Translations under genes and position numbers: made by a program
Source of the DNA: an uncultured Rickettsiales bacterium
GTDB taxonomy: Bacteria; Pseudomonadota; Alphaproteobacteria; Rs-D84
Reading direction: 5' to 3'
DNA: 64,000 nucleotides
NCBI GenBank assembly: GCA_900550565.1
Contig: URSG01000001.1
Coordinates: 20,808-84,807, forward strand
Shown: piece by piece, positions 43,197 through 52,337 of the stretch
How the letters are laid out: the number at the start of each line of letters is the position of its first letter
Position numbering within the stretch: the stretch's first letter is position 1
Notes under the pieces: model-generated
The model's input: only the letters and a program-made list of their open reading frames with translations
Told to the model about the DNA's origin: nothing
Database searches by the model: none

Positions 43197-43551
43197 TTCC
43201 CCGAAAATTTAGAACATTTGAAAAAAAATAACAACAGAAAAAATCCTTTTTTTTCCAGATGCCCGAAAAACGTTCAAAAATTTAACTTTTTTTTAATTTT
43301 TTGCTTGAAATTTATTTTACACATAACTATTATATGTATATACAAACTTTGGTTCCCTGTTTGGGCGGGCTGCCGGTTGAGTAAAAAATGGCAAGTCGGG
43401 GCGGTTTGGTTGTACCAGATTGTCTGAATGTACATCGCGGATTGATTTTTATCGCGGTGAACCAATCAAAAAAGAAAACGTAACATTAATTGACACCTGA
43501 TAACGCACCGTTATTAAAAGTGTCTGTTTGATTGCAAAGAGGTAAAAAAAA
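43197..43551. other. Intergenic with promoter and ~210-base leader
   Basis: Plus-strand TTGAAA at 43305, 17-base spacer, TATTAT at 43328, predicted start near 43341. The leader of the next gene is then about 210 bases. It contains two direct copies of ATCGCGG 17 bases apart and several GC-rich stretches, but no ORF or riboswitch I recognise. Confidence 0.45.
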
Positions 43552-44697
43552 ATGAAGTTCAAGACAGTTATACCATATTTGTTGGCAATGTCAGCCGCAT
43601 CATTCCCAGCGGCGGCCCAGGCACAACGCAACTCGTCCCGTGACGACAGTCGCGCATCGCGTTCGCGCTTAGAAGTTCCTGCCGCGGTAAAAGACCTGAT
43701 GACGATGAACACCAACACTGCTAAACTGGTCGTTCCAAAATTGGATATGGAAGCGACTATGCAGATTGTGGACAACAAATCTTTGGACGGCAAAGCAGAC
43801 GAACTGATGGACGCATACATCAGCAATATGCTGGACGCACAACAGCGTTTATTCCCACTGTTGGGCAAACGTGGCTATGCCGCGGCCGTCCGTCGTGAAT
43901 TGCCGGGTGCGCCGGTTGGCCGTCACTGTGTGTTTGGCCAATACACCCAGTTGGCACGCGCATTACAGGAAATGGGCGACACATTGACCGTTATCCCAGA
44001 TGACGCCAGCCGCGCCTGCAAGTCGTTCAAACAACTGATGACAAAAAAATATTCAGCCCCAGAATTTTCGGGTGCAATTCACAATGGCACTATGTATGAA
44101 ACAAATGCTGAATATGATGCTGCGTTAAATCGTTATATGACAGCGCACAACATCACCGACACCAAGGCACGCGTCAAGGCAGAGCAAGATTTCGCACGTG
44201 AAAACTTTTCCGCCGACGAATTGACACCGGGAACAATGATGGTTGTTCACAATGGTGGCCACATGATTATGTATTTGGGTCGTGGTCGCATTGTCAACGG
44301 TCACTTTGTCGCCGACAAAAGGGGTCGTCACATCTATGTTGGTCACAACCATGAACGTCTGGGCGATTTGATAAAGACGTGGGGAACACGCAACATTTTT
44401 GCGTCTGACACCCGTAAAATCGTGCGCGTATTGTATTCCAAAGAATGGAATAAAATTGAAAAACTGAACTATGCGGCTTTGTTGCGATACGTTGCGCCAA
44501 CACCGGCAAAGCGTATGGAATTGGCCGGTGCAACGCGTGAACAGTTGTTGGATTTGGCACGTGATCGCTATTTCCACCAAGCAGTGCCAAACTATAACCA
44601 ACCTGCTGGCAAAAACCGTGGCATACTGGCACAGAACGATGCCACGTCCCAAGATGCCCAGTTTGTTATTTTACAGCAATCTCAGCGGACGATATAA
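43552..44697 (+). CDS. Secreted protein, possibly NlpC/P60-like cysteine hydrolase
   Basis: 381 residues. Signal peptide FKTVIPYLLAMSAASFPAAAQA, then a basic Ser/Arg linker. From about residue 110 a possible papain-like core: Cys in VGRHCVFGQYTQLARALQ, His in NGGHMIMYLGRGRIVNG, and a further His in GRHIYVGHNHERL, the order seen in NlpC/P60 and CHAP hydrolases. I infer a cell-wall role; the match is weak and other folds are possible. GAGGT ribosome-binding site; long leader. Confidence 0.5.
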   Translation: MKFKTVIPYLLAMSAASFPAAAQAQRNSSRDDSRASRSRLEVPAAVKDLMTMNTNTAKLVVPKLDMEATMQIVDNKSLDGKADELMDAYISNMLDAQQRLFPLLGKRGYAAAVRRELPGAPVGRHCVFGQYTQLARALQEMGDTLTVIPDDASRACKSFKQLMTKKYSAPEFSGAIHNGTMYETNAEYDAALNRYMTAHNITDTKARVKAEQDFARENFSADELTPGTMMVVHNGGHMIMYLGRGRIVNGHFVADKRGRHIYVGHNHERLGDLIKTWGTRNIFASDTRKIVRVLYSKEWNKIEKLNYAALLRYVAPTPAKRMELAGATREQLLDLARDRYFHQAVPNYNQPAGKNRGILAQNDATSQDAQFVILQQSQRTI

Positions 44698-44723
44698 AAA
44701 ATGCGCCAAAGGCGCGTTTTTTT
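44698..44723. terminator. Terminator between converging genes
   Basis: Stem AATGCGCC / GGCGCGTT with loop AAA and T run. Confidence 0.8.
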
Positions 44724-45000
44724 ATTGTGTAATTTTATGTTTTATTTCGCGAATACGCGCCAATATCTCGCGCAGGTCTGCGTCCGTTGCGGTTGGCGTG
44801 GGGCGATTATGCACTTCGTCGGCCAAGACGATACACAATGTCGCCAACAACGCACTTTCAGGCAGTGGTCCGATTTTATCCAAAATTTCGCGCGCACGGG
44901 CATCAACCATTTTGCCCAGTTCTATCAGGCGCGCTTCCTGGCCGTCTTCGCAGCCCATCGGATAATTTTTATTTACAATTGGTATTGAAACAACACTCAT
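44722..45000 (-). CDS. zapA: Cell division protein ZapA
   Basis: 92 residues. Cross-links FtsZ filaments. Family marks: VNKNYPMGCEDGQEARLIELGKMVD region near residues 9-33 (with the globular CEDGQEARL core) and a C-terminal coiled coil (ATDADLREILARIREIKHK). Start overlaps the stop of the upstream coiled-coil gene. Confidence 0.9.
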   Translation of the reverse strand: MSVVSIPIVNKNYPMGCEDGQEARLIELGKMVDARAREILDKIGPLPESALLATLCIVLADEVHNRPTPTATDADLREILARIREIKHKITQ

Positions 45001-45206
45001 TTTAACTTCTTTAATATAGATATAGATTTATCAATCATTTGGGTTGCACGGGCATTTTTATCGCGCAATGTGCGCACCTGTTCGGTTAAAATTGCCACTT
45101 CTAAATCCGTTTGTTTTCCGGCCGCCACCGCAGTTCCGCGCAGACGGGCCGCCGCCTCTTCCAGGGCGTTTAATTCTGAAAAAATTTGCTGTTTTATATC
45201 TGCCAT
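44997..45206 (-). CDS. Coiled-coil protein upstream of zapA (DUF4164-like)
   Basis: 69 residues forming one continuous coiled coil (QQIFSELNALEEAAARLRG, then LEVAILTEQVRTLRDKNARA). A gene of this type precedes zapA in many alphaproteobacteria, and a ZapB-like role in Z-ring cross-linking is inferred from position. Overlaps zapA by 4 bases. Confidence 0.7.
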   Translation of the reverse strand: MADIKQQIFSELNALEEAAARLRGTAVAAGKQTDLEVAILTEQVRTLRDKNARATQMIDKSISILKKLK

Positions 45207-45289
45207 ACCATCAGTTTAAGATATTTTTTATATGCGTTCAACATCAAAATGTGATATAATGTTCCTGTTAAATTTATGGGGCGGTTATA

Positions 45290-46372
45290 ATGAAAACAAA
45301 AATTATCTATATCTCGGGCAATGAAGTTTTTGAAATGGCGGATATTCGTGCCGCCTTTGACGAGGTGCGCGCCGCGCTGGACCTGGGATCGGACACCGTT
45401 TTGTTTGGTGTTCCGGTGGATAATGACGACGCATTGGCACGCCCGGCTGAACCGGTCGCAGAACCAGTTGTGGCCCCCGTTGCGGAACCTGTTGCAGAAC
45501 CTGTCGCAGAACCGGTTGCCGCCGCGCGCGCCACAGAACCAGAAACAACGATTGTTTCAGAACCCGTTGCCACAGAACCTGTTGTGGACGTTCCAGAAGT
45601 AATTGAAAAACCAAAAAGAAAAACACGTGGTCGCCCGGCCAAGGCCCCAAAGGCCGTCGCCCCAGACCAGGACGATGTCGTCACCCCAACCGACGTGACC
45701 GGTGACCAAACCGCACCTGTTGTGCCGGTGGCATCAATTTTGTCGGTATTAAAATCAAAACCTGATGATGATGTGGCCCCTGCCCCAGTTGCCCCAGATG
45801 CGCCTGCTGAAAGTGTCACAGATATGGCAGACGCACCAGACGTTGCCCCTGTGGCGGAAACGGTGACGGTGGCAGAATCTGTCACAGAAATTGCCCCAGT
45901 GGTTGATGATGCACCTATTTCGGACGTAACAGACGACACAATCGCCGATATGATTAGTGACGACGCCCCAGACGCCCCGGTTGAAAAAACACTGGAACAA
46001 TTACTGGAAAGTATGACCCCACTGTGCGAAGACCGCAATGACCCTGCGACGTGTATCAACCCGGACGAAATCCACGACGAAATTTCAATGCCAGATGACG
46101 CACCTGTTATCACTGACACTGACGCTGACACAGATGCAACACTGGAACAACTGGCCACAGAATTTGCCGAAAACCAAGATAAAATCCCCGCTGCGCAAAA
46201 AAACGAAGGTCGCGGTAAAATCGGAAAATTAAAAAATATCCTGCCATTTAAAAAGGCACGTCGCGATGACACAGGCCTGATGGGCGATTTGTTCGGCTGG
46301 GCCGGGATTGCCGCCAATGACGATGATTTTTCAATGCCAGGTTTCTTTACAGGCGTTGCGTCAAAAAAATAA
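45290..46372 (+). CDS. Pro/Ala/Val/Glu-repeat protein with AT-hook-like motif
   Basis: 360 residues, mostly disordered and acidic. A run of PVAEPVAEPVA-type repeats spans residues ~45-110, followed by a basic KRKTRGRPAKAPK segment like an AT-hook (GRP core). The rest is Asp/Ala-rich with ThxLEQLxE motifs, and a small basic-hydrophobic C-terminus (KNILPFKKARR, GLMGDLFGWAG). It precedes a membrane protein gene by 14 bases and is likely co-transcribed. Could be a secreted or membrane-linking stalk; function unknown. Confidence 0.6.
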   Translation: MKTKIIYISGNEVFEMADIRAAFDEVRAALDLGSDTVLFGVPVDNDDALARPAEPVAEPVVAPVAEPVAEPVAEPVAAARATEPETTIVSEPVATEPVVDVPEVIEKPKRKTRGRPAKAPKAVAPDQDDVVTPTDVTGDQTAPVVPVASILSVLKSKPDDDVAPAPVAPDAPAESVTDMADAPDVAPVAETVTVAESVTEIAPVVDDAPISDVTDDTIADMISDDAPDAPVEKTLEQLLESMTPLCEDRNDPATCINPDEIHDEISMPDDAPVITDTDADTDATLEQLATEFAENQDKIPAAQKNEGRGKIGKLKNILPFKKARRDDTGLMGDLFGWAGIAANDDDFSMPGFFTGVASKK

Positions 46373-46386
46373 AATGATATGCACGT

Positions 46387-47427
46387 ATGGAAATTGAAAC
46401 AATTTTTAGACTGCTGAAAAATTCCGGATTCAATGTTCTGGGTGCCGATGGCACGAACATTTATCTGGAAGATCCGTCGTGCATCGCCCGCAGTTTTCAA
46501 ACCTTTGTTGAATATGCCTGGGTAATTATTTCTGTCCTGACCGCGTTTTTATTACTTGGTTGGGGAATTTCTATGATACGCGGTTCAAAACACGATGTTT
46601 TTATGAAACTGCGTAATTTAATACTGATTCTGGGCGTTCTGTCGGTGGCCGGCCCTGTGATAAATACGATTTACGGCGACGATTTGTTTGCGCGTGGCTG
46701 TCGTACAATCACGGTCAAAAAGACAGAATTAAAACGCCTGTTAGATGCGCGCAAGGCAACCCTGCGCCCAGAACAGACCGATTTATACGAAGATATTCAG
46801 ATTTCTGATTCTGGTGCCACGGTCCAGGACACCCCGTATGCCGACGCGTCATTGCCGTCATCGGGCGCGCCTGAAAACATACCTGTCACTGTATCAGATG
46901 AAAAAAACGACACCCAAGATGTAAAGCCCACCCCAGGGGGCGCGCCAAAACCAACGTCGTCTGATTCCAACAAATCACAATATATCCGCGCCAGCGCACC
47001 CAAGAATTCAAGCGATGTTGTATATGAAAGTCCCGACGGCAGTCGCACCCGTCGCACAGGCGGAACGCGCGCGTGGCGAAATCTGAATCCTGGGAATCTT
47101 CGTTATTCTGATTTTTCCAAACGTGCAGGTGCAATCGGTCGCGCCGGTGGGTTCGCTGTTTTCCCAGACGAAGAAACCGGTATGCGCGCAATCAATGCAC
47201 TGTTGCGCACGGATACATACAGCAATCTGACCATTGCAGGCGCAATCAGCCGATATGCCCCACCAACAGAAAATAATACCGCGGCATATAACAGAAAAAT
47301 TGAACGCCTGACGGGGCTGTCTATCAATCGCCGTGTCCGTGATTTATCTGATGCGGAAATATCACGTATGGCACGCGCCATACGCGAGATAGAGGGCTGG
47401 TCACCTGGCCGAATTACAAAGGGGTAA
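46387..47427 (+). CDS. Inner-membrane protein with C-terminal muramidase-like domain
   Basis: 346 residues. Two transmembrane segments (residues ~40-63 and ~77-95: WVIISVLTAFLLLGWGISMI; LILILGVLSVAGPVI) then a disordered Asp/Pro linker, then from ~225 a domain NLNPGNLRYSDFSKRAGAIG, DEETGMRAINALL, TIAGAISRYAPPTEN, SRMARAIREIEGW. The last domain matches lytic structural proteins of phages (P5-like) that clear peptidoglycan. The membrane half recalls VirB2/TrbC or VirB6 proteins. A fusion of a T4SS-type membrane protein to a wall-opening domain is inferred. Confidence 0.6.
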   Translation: MEIETIFRLLKNSGFNVLGADGTNIYLEDPSCIARSFQTFVEYAWVIISVLTAFLLLGWGISMIRGSKHDVFMKLRNLILILGVLSVAGPVINTIYGDDLFARGCRTITVKKTELKRLLDARKATLRPEQTDLYEDIQISDSGATVQDTPYADASLPSSGAPENIPVTVSDEKNDTQDVKPTPGGAPKPTSSDSNKSQYIRASAPKNSSDVVYESPDGSRTRRTGGTRAWRNLNPGNLRYSDFSKRAGAIGRAGGFAVFPDEETGMRAINALLRTDTYSNLTIAGAISRYAPPTENNTAAYNRKIERLTGLSINRRVRDLSDAEISRMARAIREIEGWSPGRITKG

Positions 47428-47429
47428 TT

Positions 47430-48071
47430 ATGAACAACAACTCGCAACGTGGTGGTATTACGTTTTATGCCACAATGGCAATTTTATTGACAGCAATCGG
47501 CGTATTGGCATATATGCTGGTTGCGCGACATAACGCATCAAAATCCGATGCCACAACAAATATAGTGTCGCCAATTATGTCGGACGACCAATCTGTGGCA
47601 AACGACGATGAATATGGCAATGGCGAATTTGACGATGGCCTGGGGCGCGCCAACAGTGTGACCAATGGCACCCTGGACGAATTTGGTGCCGGCATTGCCG
47701 AAACCAGTGTATTTGACCGTGACATAAACAACGACGGTCGGCGCGATCGCATTACACGAACACGTATTGAAAATGGGACGGCGCACTTTCATTACGAATA
47801 CAAAATAGAACTGAATACACCGAACGGTTATGTTGACATTACCCCAGATGGATTTCGCACAACCGAAGGCGCAACGTGCGCGTTGCAAAAACTGCGCTTT
47901 TATTTCAAGCCTGACTTTCACGTTGAAAAAATCTCGCGCCCGTGGCAGGAAACCTGGATTACCCCAACAATGGCCAGCCGCACAAACTATACAATCAAAA
48001 AGGACGCGTTTTATGCCAGCGCACCCCAGCAATTACGCAGTGTGTGCAATGTATCAGATTTATTTCAATAA
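47430..48071 (+). CDS. Single-pass membrane protein of unknown function
   Basis: 213 residues. One N-terminal transmembrane helix (ITFYATMAILLTAIGVLAYMLV), then an acidic linker and a domain containing DRDINNDGRRDRITRTRI, a calcium-binding FG-GAP-like DxNxDGxxD motif. The two cysteines (GATCALQK and SVCNVSD) lie in the last third and may form a disulfide in the periplasm. Two bases after the upstream stop, so coupled; the tail overlaps radC. Confidence 0.6.
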   Translation: MNNNSQRGGITFYATMAILLTAIGVLAYMLVARHNASKSDATTNIVSPIMSDDQSVANDDEYGNGEFDDGLGRANSVTNGTLDEFGAGIAETSVFDRDINNDGRRDRITRTRIENGTAHFHYEYKIELNTPNGYVDITPDGFRTTEGATCALQKLRFYFKPDFHVEKISRPWQETWITPTMASRTNYTIKKDAFYASAPQQLRSVCNVSDLFQ

Positions 48072-48740
48072 CTGTAAATCACGCGCAGAATATACGATTG
48101 TCCCCGACACAACCAGGTGGTCATATAATTCAATTCCCACAGAATTCAGCAATTCCTGAACCTGGGCCGTGATTTTAATGTCATCTTGGGAAAAAGAACG
48201 TCCAATCGTCGGGTGATTATGAACCATAACAACATTGCGTGCGTTCAGTACCAACGCACGTTTTAAAATTTCACGCGGATAAACCGATGACTCGTCCCGG
48301 GTGCCACGCGTATGCACCTCGTCTGATAGCAATCTGTAATCCACGTCCAGATACAGGGTATGTACCTCTTCTATGGTTTTACCCATCAGTTGCGCCTTGC
48401 AATAATTCGCCAGCGTGCGACGGTCGTGAAATATAGATTGCGATTTCATATCATCGTGATAGCCAATTATCATCAGTTGATTTATTGACTTTATAAACAC
48501 AGCGGTATTTCGTCCCATACCTGGAATCTGGGTCAGTTTATCCACAGGTGCCGCCAGCACCGCCCCAACCCCACCAAACTGTGCAATCAGCATACGCGCC
48601 AATGGCCGCACATCACGTCGTGGTATCGCATACCCCAATAATAATTCCAACAATTCATAGTCCGCCAACCGCCCATCTAGAAATTTCTGGCGCAGGCGTT
48701 CGCGATGTCCTGTATGAAAAGATGTATCCGACGCAGCCAT
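48060..48740 (-). CDS. radC: RadC/JAB-domain protein
   Basis: 226 residues. N-terminal helix-hairpin-helix-like part (ERLRQKFLDGRLADYELLE, LTQIPGMGRNTAVFIKS) and C-terminal JAMM metal site MVHNHPTIGRSFSQDD (HxH, S, D). Family role in DNA repair is doubtful in other bacteria. Lies 7 bases after map, in the same direction, so likely in the map-holA-lptE transcript. Confidence 0.92.
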   Translation of the reverse strand: MAASDTSFHTGHRERLRQKFLDGRLADYELLELLLGYAIPRRDVRPLARMLIAQFGGVGAVLAAPVDKLTQIPGMGRNTAVFIKSINQLMIIGYHDDMKSQSIFHDRRTLANYCKAQLMGKTIEEVHTLYLDVDYRLLSDEVHTRGTRDESSVYPREILKRALVLNARNVVMVHNHPTIGRSFSQDDIKITAQVQELLNSVGIELYDHLVVSGTIVYSARDLQLLK

Positions 48741-48747
48741 TATCCCA

Positions 48748-49509
48748 TTAAATCATACGTTCTGTGAATATGATGACACCATCTTCGGTAATTCCCAACG
48801 TGTGTTCCCACTGGGCCGACAGACCGCCATCAACCGTGCGCGCCGTCCAACCATCGGCATCAATTTTGCATTCTGGCCGGCCGGTATTTATCATCGGTTC
48901 AATCGTGAATACCAGGCCAGGAACCATTTTCACCTTGTCCCAAATTGGGTCATAGAAATGATAAATCTGTGGTTCATCGTGCATAACCTTGCCGATACCG
49001 TGTCCCACAAAATCGCGCGAGATAGAAAATCCGTGTGGTTTAACAACCGCCTCTATCGTTTTGCCAATTTCTGATAACGGCACCCCGGGCGCACAGACCG
49101 CAATCGCCGCGTTCAATGCGTCTTGACAGGTTTGCACCAATTCACGTGCGCGTGGCGCAACCTTTCCAATCATAAACATACGCGACATATCGCCGTGAAA
49201 CCCCTTGTATTCGGCGGTCAAATCTATGTTCACAATATCGCCATCTTTTAATATACAATCATCACTGGGAATTCCGTGAACGATTACATCGTTGACCGAT
49301 GTGCAAATACTTTTGGGATAGCCCTGGTACCCCAGGTCAGATGACCGCGCGCCATTGGCGTGCAACCACGACGCAACCATACGGTCAATTTCACCGGTTG
49401 AAATTCCGGCCTGGACATACGGGGAAATATAATCAAAACAGCGCGCAACCAAATCGCCCGACGCACGCAAACGTTTAAAATCTTTTGGGGCATATACAGA
49501 CGCCAACAT
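48748..49509 (-). CDS. map: Methionine aminopeptidase, type I
   Basis: 253 residues. Removes N-terminal Met. Metal ligands visible: NIDLTAEYKGFHGDMSR (two Asp), GHGIG (His), FTIEPMI (Glu), WEHTLGI (Glu). The ATG at 49509 has a GGAGG site 11 bases upstream; an in-frame GTG at 49521 overlaps holA. Immediately follows holA. Confidence 0.95.
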   Translation of the reverse strand: MLASVYAPKDFKRLRASGDLVARCFDYISPYVQAGISTGEIDRMVASWLHANGARSSDLGYQGYPKSICTSVNDVIVHGIPSDDCILKDGDIVNIDLTAEYKGFHGDMSRMFMIGKVAPRARELVQTCQDALNAAIAVCAPGVPLSEIGKTIEAVVKPHGFSISRDFVGHGIGKVMHDEPQIYHFYDPIWDKVKMVPGLVFTIEPMINTGRPECKIDADGWTARTVDGGLSAQWEHTLGITEDGVIIFTERMI

Positions 49510-49514
49510 AATAC

Positions 49515-50507
49515 TTAACACCTCCGCTTGTTTACTGATAACTTGAACGCGCGCATTGATAATTTCAGCGCAAAATCACGCAACAAAATTTCTGGCAAAC
49601 CGCCACTTGCGCGCAACTGTTTTTCCAGTTCATTTAAACGAATTAAAACCGCAACGATTTCAGATTCTGGCCATATCTTTATTGCCTGGTTGAATTTTTC
49701 GGCAACTTTCCAAAACAGACGTGGTAATTGTCCGTCAACAACCGCGGTCTGTAATCTTTTGAAATGTGTCCCCAGAATACGCACCAGCGCATTTGGTTCG
49801 GTTCCTGCATACAGCAATCGGTCCAACGCCTGCATTGTTTGCGCCACATGCCCAGCCGTCAGCGAATACACAAAATCGTCCATATCCGCCGCCGCCGTAT
49901 CAGGCAAACATTTTTCCACATCGTCCAGTTCAACGATTTTCTTGTCATCAACATATAATGCAATTTTGGTCAGAAAACCACGCGTAATACCACGATCGCC
50001 CCCCAGATGTGACGTCATATACGCCATCGCATCGGGTGTAATCTGTTGAATGCCAGCGTCCGCAGACAATTCACGCCGTATCAATGCCGCCAGAGCCCGC
50101 GCATCATCTGTATAGCACGGCAACGCCGCGATGTCATTGCCACCTTCAAATAAAGTGCGCAATGCACCACCTGCGCGCAGGTCACCGGCGCAAACAATAA
50201 CCGTCGCGCACAACCCAGAATGTCCAACCAATTCAGAAATAAATTTTGCTGTGCCATCTGTTGCCCCAGAAATTATCACCATTTTCCGGCCACCAAACAT
50301 TGATGGACTGCAACTTTCGGCGAACAGTGCGTCTTGCTTTTCGCGCATTTCGTCCGCATCCAGTGCGAACAAATTATCTTTGTCTATTTCCAGTTTTTCG
50401 GTCGCGCGATCACAATATTCATCAACCTGGCCTGCGTCAGGCCCGTAAATCAGCACCGCACGAATTGTGCCAATGCCGTTATTAAAATCATTTTCCTTCC
50501 ACTTCAT
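49515..50507 (-). CDS. holA: DNA polymerase III subunit delta
   Basis: 330 residues. Clamp-loader subunit that opens the sliding clamp. RAVLIYGPDAGQVDEY near the start, SPSMFGGRKMVIISGA, LLAxx-type helices and the C-terminal DRLLYAGTEPNALVRILGTHFKR block match HolA. Conserved P-loop residues are absent, normal for delta. Starts directly after lptE (shared base) as in many proteobacteria. Confidence 0.92.
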   Translation of the reverse strand: MKWKENDFNNGIGTIRAVLIYGPDAGQVDEYCDRATEKLEIDKDNLFALDADEMREKQDALFAESCSPSMFGGRKMVIISGATDGTAKFISELVGHSGLCATVIVCAGDLRAGGALRTLFEGGNDIAALPCYTDDARALAALIRRELSADAGIQQITPDAMAYMTSHLGGDRGITRGFLTKIALYVDDKKIVELDDVEKCLPDTAAADMDDFVYSLTAGHVAQTMQALDRLLYAGTEPNALVRILGTHFKRLQTAVVDGQLPRLFWKVAEKFNQAIKIWPESEIVAVLIRLNELEKQLRASGGLPEILLRDFALKLSMRAFKLSVNKRRC

Positions 50508-50983
50508 TACTTTTCATCAGATTTTGTTTCGCGCGCAATTTCGGCAATCGCACGTGTTCCGATTTTTTCTGCCAATACCGTGATTGTATTTTGCACCGCA
50601 TTATTATACGACGCATTTGCCGCAACCAGATAGCGCACAAACGTATATGATTCAGACGCACTTTCCGTGCCACGCGCAATCTGAACATCGCCACGGGCCA
50701 ACGTGTAATCTGCACGAACAACAATTTCCTGCCAGGTGGCGTCGCCTGTTTGTTCCAGTGCCTTGTATTTTGTGTATGGTTCAGACAGATTGACCGTCAA
50801 CGTATATTTTGCCGTGCGGTCATGTACGCCACCGAATTTTGCGTTCAGCGCATTGCGTAATTCAATCCCATTTATACCACTGATTGGTGCGACGTAAATA
50901 TCGGTATCAGCGCCAGAAAACATCGGGCGAAAACCACAGCCTGCGCATAACACCACACATATAATTGCCAGAATTCTTTTCAT
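50507..50983 (-). CDS. lptE: LPS-assembly lipoprotein LptE
   Basis: 158 residues: lipoprotein signal KRILAIICVVLCAGC then GFRPMF, the LptE hallmark. It plugs the LptD barrel at the outer membrane. Body has an LRNALNAKFGG helix and beta strands (YTLTVNLSEPYTKYKAL, ASESYTFVRYL). The lptE-holA pair is a common proteobacterial arrangement. Confidence 0.9.
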   Translation of the reverse strand: MKRILAIICVVLCAGCGFRPMFSGADTDIYVAPISGINGIELRNALNAKFGGVHDRTAKYTLTVNLSEPYTKYKALEQTGDATWQEIVVRADYTLARGDVQIARGTESASESYTFVRYLVAANASYNNAVQNTITVLAEKIGTRAIAEIARETKSDEK

Positions 50984-51077
50984 AATTTTCGCGCCCTTTT
51001 TTGTATATCAGATGCGATTTCCTATTGCATTTTATACTTATATTACCTAGACTTTTAATAAATCGCAAGAGGGAATG

Positions 51078-52304
51078 ATGAATATTTTTATAATGATTCT
51101 GGTTGCAATATTTATGCTGGGCTATTACGTGATTGACAGCCCCAGCCAACGTGTTCCCAAAACAGAAACCGAATACGCGGTTGCGCACGCCGACCTGCAC
51201 GCGATTGCCCAGTGTGCCGCCGCTGTTCACAATGCGAAAATTCACGGAACAGAATTTAATGACATTTGCGTCAGCCAAAATAATATCACCAGTCAACTGT
51301 ATTGCCTGAACAATACCGGGCGCGAAACAAAATGCGAAATTGTGCGCAACAAGAAACCGGCATACAGTTATATAATCACAACAACTGCGCCACTGGCGGC
51401 GGACGATTTTAACGAAATGATGAACGTCCTGGAAGAATACTATGCCGATTCTGGAACGTTTGGAATTCTGATGGACGGTAAAATAACATCGGGCGGAACC
51501 GGGACAAAACGCACAGTTCCAAAAGCAATATTATCTGGATTAAAGTTATCAGACGGCCAACTGGTTTATATGACGCAATACGAAATCCCAGACGTCGCGA
51601 CTGAAATGGTCCCAACCGACACGGCCGATATAATATGCCCGACTGGCACGGTAAAAACATATCGTTTTGGACGCTGGCAATGTATTGGATACAATACAAA
51701 ATCAAATTGCGCCGGCGATATGATTTGGGATTCAGATTTGTCTGAATGCGTGCCTGATGAATCACGCAAACCACTGTGTGCATCACAACAGACCGCGATT
51801 ATCGTGGACAGCGTATGGGAATGTATTGACCCATTTTCGGCCAAGGTTTGCCCAGACAAACTGGTGGCGCGATTGAATTATAACACGCTGGAATGGGAAT
51901 GCATAGAAGACCCAAACAGCGTCCCAACAAAAACCAAATGCGACAAATTTATCAGTCGCGATGTCCAGGGGGCCATTGGGGCAACCCTGCGCACGGCACG
52001 AACATCGTGTACAGATTGCGAAAAAATGATTATTGACGAAGATACATGCACGTCATACTGTGTCCCAGACGAGGCCAAGGTAAATGACCCTGCGTGCTAT
52101 GCCGGCGATGCGCGCGAATGCAGTGGCCCCAGTCGCGCATTTTATTTCGGATTTCCAAACTATTCGTATGCGACAAATGTCACAGCGGTTGCAAAATACA
52201 CAATCCAGCCGGGTGGTAATCGTCGTTTTAATTGTCGTGACTGTGGCGACGGGGTAATTGACACCACAAAATCCCTGCCACCATACATCGCAACTTGCAA
52301 ATAA
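51078..52304 (+). CDS. Cysteine-rich envelope protein with N-terminal membrane anchor
   Basis: 408 residues. N-terminal hydrophobic segment (NIFIMILVAIFMLGYYVI) followed by an all-periplasmic chain with about 25 cysteines. Repeats of a W-x-C-I pattern are visible (GRWQCIG, VWECID, EWECIE), each followed by an acidic C-containing loop. The N-terminus recalls prepilin-like anchors, but no processing motif is clear. Disulfide-dense domains suggest a surface or host-contact protein; this is inference. It has a GAGGGA ribosome-binding site and its own terminator. Confidence 0.6.
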   Translation: MNIFIMILVAIFMLGYYVIDSPSQRVPKTETEYAVAHADLHAIAQCAAAVHNAKIHGTEFNDICVSQNNITSQLYCLNNTGRETKCEIVRNKKPAYSYIITTTAPLAADDFNEMMNVLEEYYADSGTFGILMDGKITSGGTGTKRTVPKAILSGLKLSDGQLVYMTQYEIPDVATEMVPTDTADIICPTGTVKTYRFGRWQCIGYNTKSNCAGDMIWDSDLSECVPDESRKPLCASQQTAIIVDSVWECIDPFSAKVCPDKLVARLNYNTLEWECIEDPNSVPTKTKCDKFISRDVQGAIGATLRTARTSCTDCEKMIIDEDTCTSYCVPDEAKVNDPACYAGDARECSGPSRAFYFGFPNYSYATNVTAVAKYTIQPGGNRRFNCRDCGDGVIDTTKSLPPYIATCK

Positions 52305-52306
52305 AA

Positions 52307-52337
52307 AAATGCGCCGAATTTTCGGCGCGTTTTTTTT
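52307..52337. terminator. Terminator between converging genes
   Basis: Stem AATGCGCCGAA / TTCGGCGCGTT with loop TT and long T run. Confidence 0.85.

Noticed and set aside
45307..46500. Minus-strand 397-residue Ser/Ala/Thr-rich ORF
   Set aside because: Shadow of the Pro/Ala/Glu repeat gene on the plus strand; the plus strand has the promoter context and a ribosome-binding site.
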